Assembly: GCA_001600495.1 (NCBI GenBank)
Contig: BCKE01000064.1
Location: 123,403-187,402 of the forward strand
Length of the DNA: 64,000 nucleotides
From: Pilasporangium apinafurcum
Lineage: Eukaryota > Oomycota > Peronosporomycetes > Pythiales > Pythiaceae
Direction: 5' to 3'
The notes beneath the pieces are model-generated. The model was not told where the DNA came from and did no database searches. It was given only the letters and a program-made list of their open reading frames with translations. Positions 61,217 to 64,000 of this stretch are shown here, piece after piece (the first letter of the stretch is position 1; each line of letters starts with the position of its first letter). Both the position numbers and the translations under genes were made by a program.

Positions 61217-62204
61217 TTTTGGAGCAGAAGTACTTCTTTTATGAGATGAAAAGAGTTTGGCTGTGTGTTGGTGTCGAGTTTGTCGTATTAAATGGCCAAC
61301 ACTACGTCCTTCTTCTTCGCTGAAGGCGTTTTTATTTCCTGGTGAGAGATGAATTCTACTCTTGCGCTGTTGACATTTTCGAACTGCTCACATCATGCAT
61401 TTTATTCTGGGGCCAATGTGTATCTTCTTTCACAAATAAAAATAGGCGCAGAACTCAAAATACGTCGGTGGATCCGCGTCTCACGCATTACTCGATTTCC
61501 AGGAGTTGGTTTCAAGGATCAAGAAGTATCAACAAGTGTTCGTCTATTGAAATCGCGTGTTGTAAGTCAAATTGAACTGGTCAACTCAACTATTATAACT
61601 TCAAATTCGCTGTGACACTTGCCGCTATTTTTCTGCATGGCTCAAGCAAGAAAGTTTGAAACTTGCACAGATTGAGCAGTATAAAATTGATCTTGAATTC
61701 AGCTCCAACAGTACAAGCATAAAAAAGTCTTGACAATCAGAAAAACATACTTCGATCTCACTCATGATCGTCAGACCTTCAGAGAGGACAGATTTGGCCA
61801 AGGATTCTTGTACGAGTTGTAAAAGCTTTTTAGTCTCCATCAGCCAAGTCATCAAAATGTCTACATACAGTAAGTTGGTTGGGACTTAGGTCCATTGTCA
61901 GTGCGTTTCGATATGATAAAATTATGTTGCTATTGTGCATATAACGTTCTTGCTACACAAGGAGCTAGCAGTGACATCTCATCCTTGGCGTCTACCGGTT
62001 AGGGCAATACGGCGAGAGTGGTGTGTTTTGTCTATTCCTTTGATGCTGTTCCATGCGACGTGCAGGGTCACCTCCTCACACGAAAGACGCAAAAAACTGC
62101 AATACAGTTCGGGTTTACCTCTTTTGTGTACTCTTACTCTATACTTCCAGGAGTTTATGCTCATTGTGGGTGCCGTGTCCGCCGCCTTCTTGAGTCATTG
62201 TTTA
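61217..62204. other. Intergenic, possible small gene
   Basis: Nearly 1 kb between two leftward genes. It contains the two-exon candidate at 61593-61852. A plus frame at 61349-61615 looks faintly protein-like but has no recognisable domain. Confidence 0.4.
61593..61852 (-). CDS. Possible small two-exon gene (56 aa)
   Basis: An ATG at 61852 opens a helical stretch (KKLLQLVQESLAKSVLSEG) ending at a GTATGT donor (61750). Skipping to an AG acceptor before 61661 continues in frame with FQTFLLEPCRKIAASVTANL and a stop at 61593-61595; the intron would be 89 bp. I do not recognise the product. The splice signals and helical composition are the only support, and an upstream exon may be missing. Confidence 0.3.
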
Positions 62205-63226
62205 TTACTCGTGTTGCTTCGCCAACATGTACTTCTTTTGCATTTCAAACGCGAGCAGCGTGATACCTAGCAGCGGTGCCTGCACCATCATCCGCGGCAC
62301 GGCACCTCTCATCAGCGCCCCATATCCGTCCTTGGCGACAATCTGCCGATAACAGTCGAGTGTGTTTTTGTAATTCGCTCCACGCATTTGTCGTCGGGTT
62401 TTGATCACGTCTGCAGGTGTACAAAGTCCTGCAGCCGTGGCACCAGCGACCGCTCCGGCAAAGAGCGTCGAGAGCATGGAAGAGGAGGTGGAAGAATCGT
62501 TCTTTTCACTTGCCAACGCGTCTCGTAATGCAGCGTATGTCGGGAAGAAAATGATCGAGTACGGAATGTCACGCAACAAACAGATGTCCACACCTTTGTA
62601 GAGACCGCGCAAGCCGAGACTCTGCACAACCTGCAACGGTGTCAGTTGCTCAGCCACGGGCAGTGATGCTTGTGTCTGCAAGCGAATCTTGACAATCTCG
62701 GTCTAATATTAGAAAGCAAAACCAGATCCAAATTTACTCGTTAGACATGATAAGCAGCAAGTTCAGAACTTTAAATCACGATATAGCTTACCGGATTAGT
62801 GGCAATGACTTGTGCGATCCCTGCACCGGCGGCGGCCAAAATTTGTTGTCCGAGCGGCAAAATGCCCGTCGAATTCCCATTTCGATGCTGGAAGTATTCG
62901 CGCAATTGGTCATTCACAGCTAATTTAATGGCCTTCTCGGGCAAAACGCCGACAAGCGTTGGTGGAAGACCTCTGTAAAATCCTCTCAGCCCTTCCGTAG
63001 CGTAAATATGACGTACAATTTGCAAGGGCCCATGCGCAAACCTTCGTGTATGGCCCTGCAATTGTGTTTTGACAATGTCGACTGGGAACGTCGAGGAGAC
63101 ACCAACGACACCAGCAACACCGCCGACCGCGAGTTTCAAATGTAGTGGAATGAAAACAATTGGGGCGCTCGTGGCCGTGACGGTGAGCGAAGGCGAGCGG
63201 TTGGCTGATGCAGTTGATGTCGCCAT
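62205..63226 (-). CDS. Mitochondrial carrier, glutamate/aspartate-glutamate-like
   Basis: Two exons, 63226-62792 and 62702-62205 (intron 89 bp), give 310 residues with three ~95-residue carrier repeats. Repeat signatures are FPVDIVKTQLQ, NPTEIVKIRLQ (made by the splice) and TPADVIKTRRQ, the P-x-D/E-x-x-K/R pattern. PEKAIKLAVND and LLRDIPYSIIFFPTY closely resemble the carrier part of citrin/aralar and the glutamate carriers (SLC25A12/13/18/22). No EF-hand N-terminus is present, so a glutamate-type carrier in the inner mitochondrial membrane is most likely. The ATG at 63226 begins MATSTASANRS. Confidence 0.92.
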
Positions 63227-64000
63227 TCTCCTTCGCTTCTTCTTGTGTGATATGCTACAAGAACGGAAATGACACGGAAGCAGTTGAGATCGGATCCCAA
63301 AATTGCTGCAGTGTGGACAGTTTTTGGTTTTTTTTAGGAGCGATTGGTGGTTTTTGAGGGGCCACAAAGCGGATGGATGTGTAATATTGGAAAGAAACTT
63401 CAACTTGTGTGTTTTTTTGTCGGGTGAGGACAGGTGGTCGGCATTTACGATTCGCTCGAAGCGGAAGATTCTGCTGGTGATCGATAGCAGTGATGACAGG
63501 TGTCGAGGAAGAAGAAGAAGAAGAAGGGCATGTCTCTTATGAATTGGTGATACTTCAAGAAGGAGAATGTGACAGGATGGGGAGGGAGACTAAATACTAT
63601 ATAATATACCCCCTAGCTGACAACTGGAGATGGGAATACATAAACAGGAAGGTGGGTTGACAAGGAAAAACCGGCCGGTTTGCTCAATCACCAAATTTTG
63701 TGTTAGGCTGCCTTAACCTTACGACTGGTTCATCTACCAGCAACATGTTGGCTCTCAAATGTGCAATTATTCTACAAGATTCCATGCATTATACTGCTCA
63801 AAACAGCATCGATCCATTTCGGACGTTGATGTTGCTCCAGTGGGGCTGCGATGGATGGTTTGGTCAAGTTCGAGCAAACATGTAGACGATCGCAAAGTCG
63901 ACTTAGTCTGGTCCAACCGAAAAAATAGATACAGCGTAGGTTAGGCATTTATTCAGAATGGGTTAGGGTTAAAGAAAAAGCTCGGATGGTGATACAACTC
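63227..64000. other. Right-end intergenic region
   Basis: The carrier's upstream region and sequence to the window edge. No convincing gene was seen; short open frames have no recognisable domain. A GAA microsatellite is at 63508-63525. Confidence 0.45.
63508..63525 (+). repeat. (GAA)6 microsatellite
   Basis: Six GAA units in non-coding sequence upstream of the mitochondrial carrier gene. Confidence 0.8.

Noticed and set aside
1-64000. CRISPR arrays, rRNA genes, bacterial-type operons or terminators
   Set aside because: No regularly spaced direct repeats or rRNA-like sequence was seen; splice sites and gene content are eukaryotic.

Overview
The window looks like nuclear DNA of an oomycete. 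The evidence is dense, mostly intron-poor genes, short GT-AG introns (62-131 bp where I could place them), and oomycete-type promoter motifs (an initiator like TCATTYY followed by CAATTT or CATTTT). The gene set also fits: SulP permeases, a full-size PDR-type ABC transporter, a PH/MAP-kinase fusion, a tandem cysteine-rich secreted protein and IS607-like relics. The compactness and intergenic style suggest a white-rust (Albugo-like) genome, but the species is an inference. All gene starts below are ATG codons and exon joins were worked out by eye. Nothing was searched against a database.

Left part (1-18 kb): the tail of a secreted cysteine-rich protein gene lies at the left edge. Three SulP anion transporters follow. 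Two are near-identical copies in opposite orientation (515-2605 minus, 15993-18089 plus), and the third is a diverged paralog (11281-13404 minus). Between them lie a coiled-coil protein gene, a large PH/NTF2-like/C2/MAP-kinase gene, a broken IS607-like transposon (4200-5165), and a gene-poor 2.5 kb stretch with decayed coding-like frames.

Middle (18-45 kb): an EF-hand/p25-like protein, an EEF1A-lysine-methyltransferase-like enzyme, and a second IS607/Fanzor-type relic (22470-22885). The relic keeps a TnpB zinc-ribbon/RuvC-III end followed by a hairpin-rich tail. Next come a CinA-like/nucleotidyltransferase fusion, a ferlin-like multi-C2 protein, an IQ-motif inositol-polyphosphate 5-phosphatase, a PDR-type ABC transporter, a Cu/Zn-SOD-like protein that has lost most metal ligands, the tandem cysteine-rich secreted protein (with a 50-N assembly gap), a Tesmin/TSO1-type CXC protein and the mitochondrial import J-protein Pam18/Tim14.

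Right part (45-64 kb): a five-exon DOCK-family GEF, a five-exon short/branched-chain acyl-CoA dehydrogenase with Gly at the usual catalytic Glu position, exosome subunit RRP41, a globin-domain protein, two tandem APC-family permeases with an inverted 155-bp fragment of one lying between them, and a two-exon mitochondrial carrier.

The genes do not form one pathway. Shared themes are membrane transport (SulP x3, ABC, APC x2, carrier), signalling (kinase, 5-phosphatase, DOCK, ferlin) and housekeeping. The most unusual content is the two eroded RNA-guided-nuclease-type (Fanzor/IS607) relics, the inverted SulP pair that looks homogenised by gene conversion, and two enzyme-like proteins with missing catalytic or metal residues.
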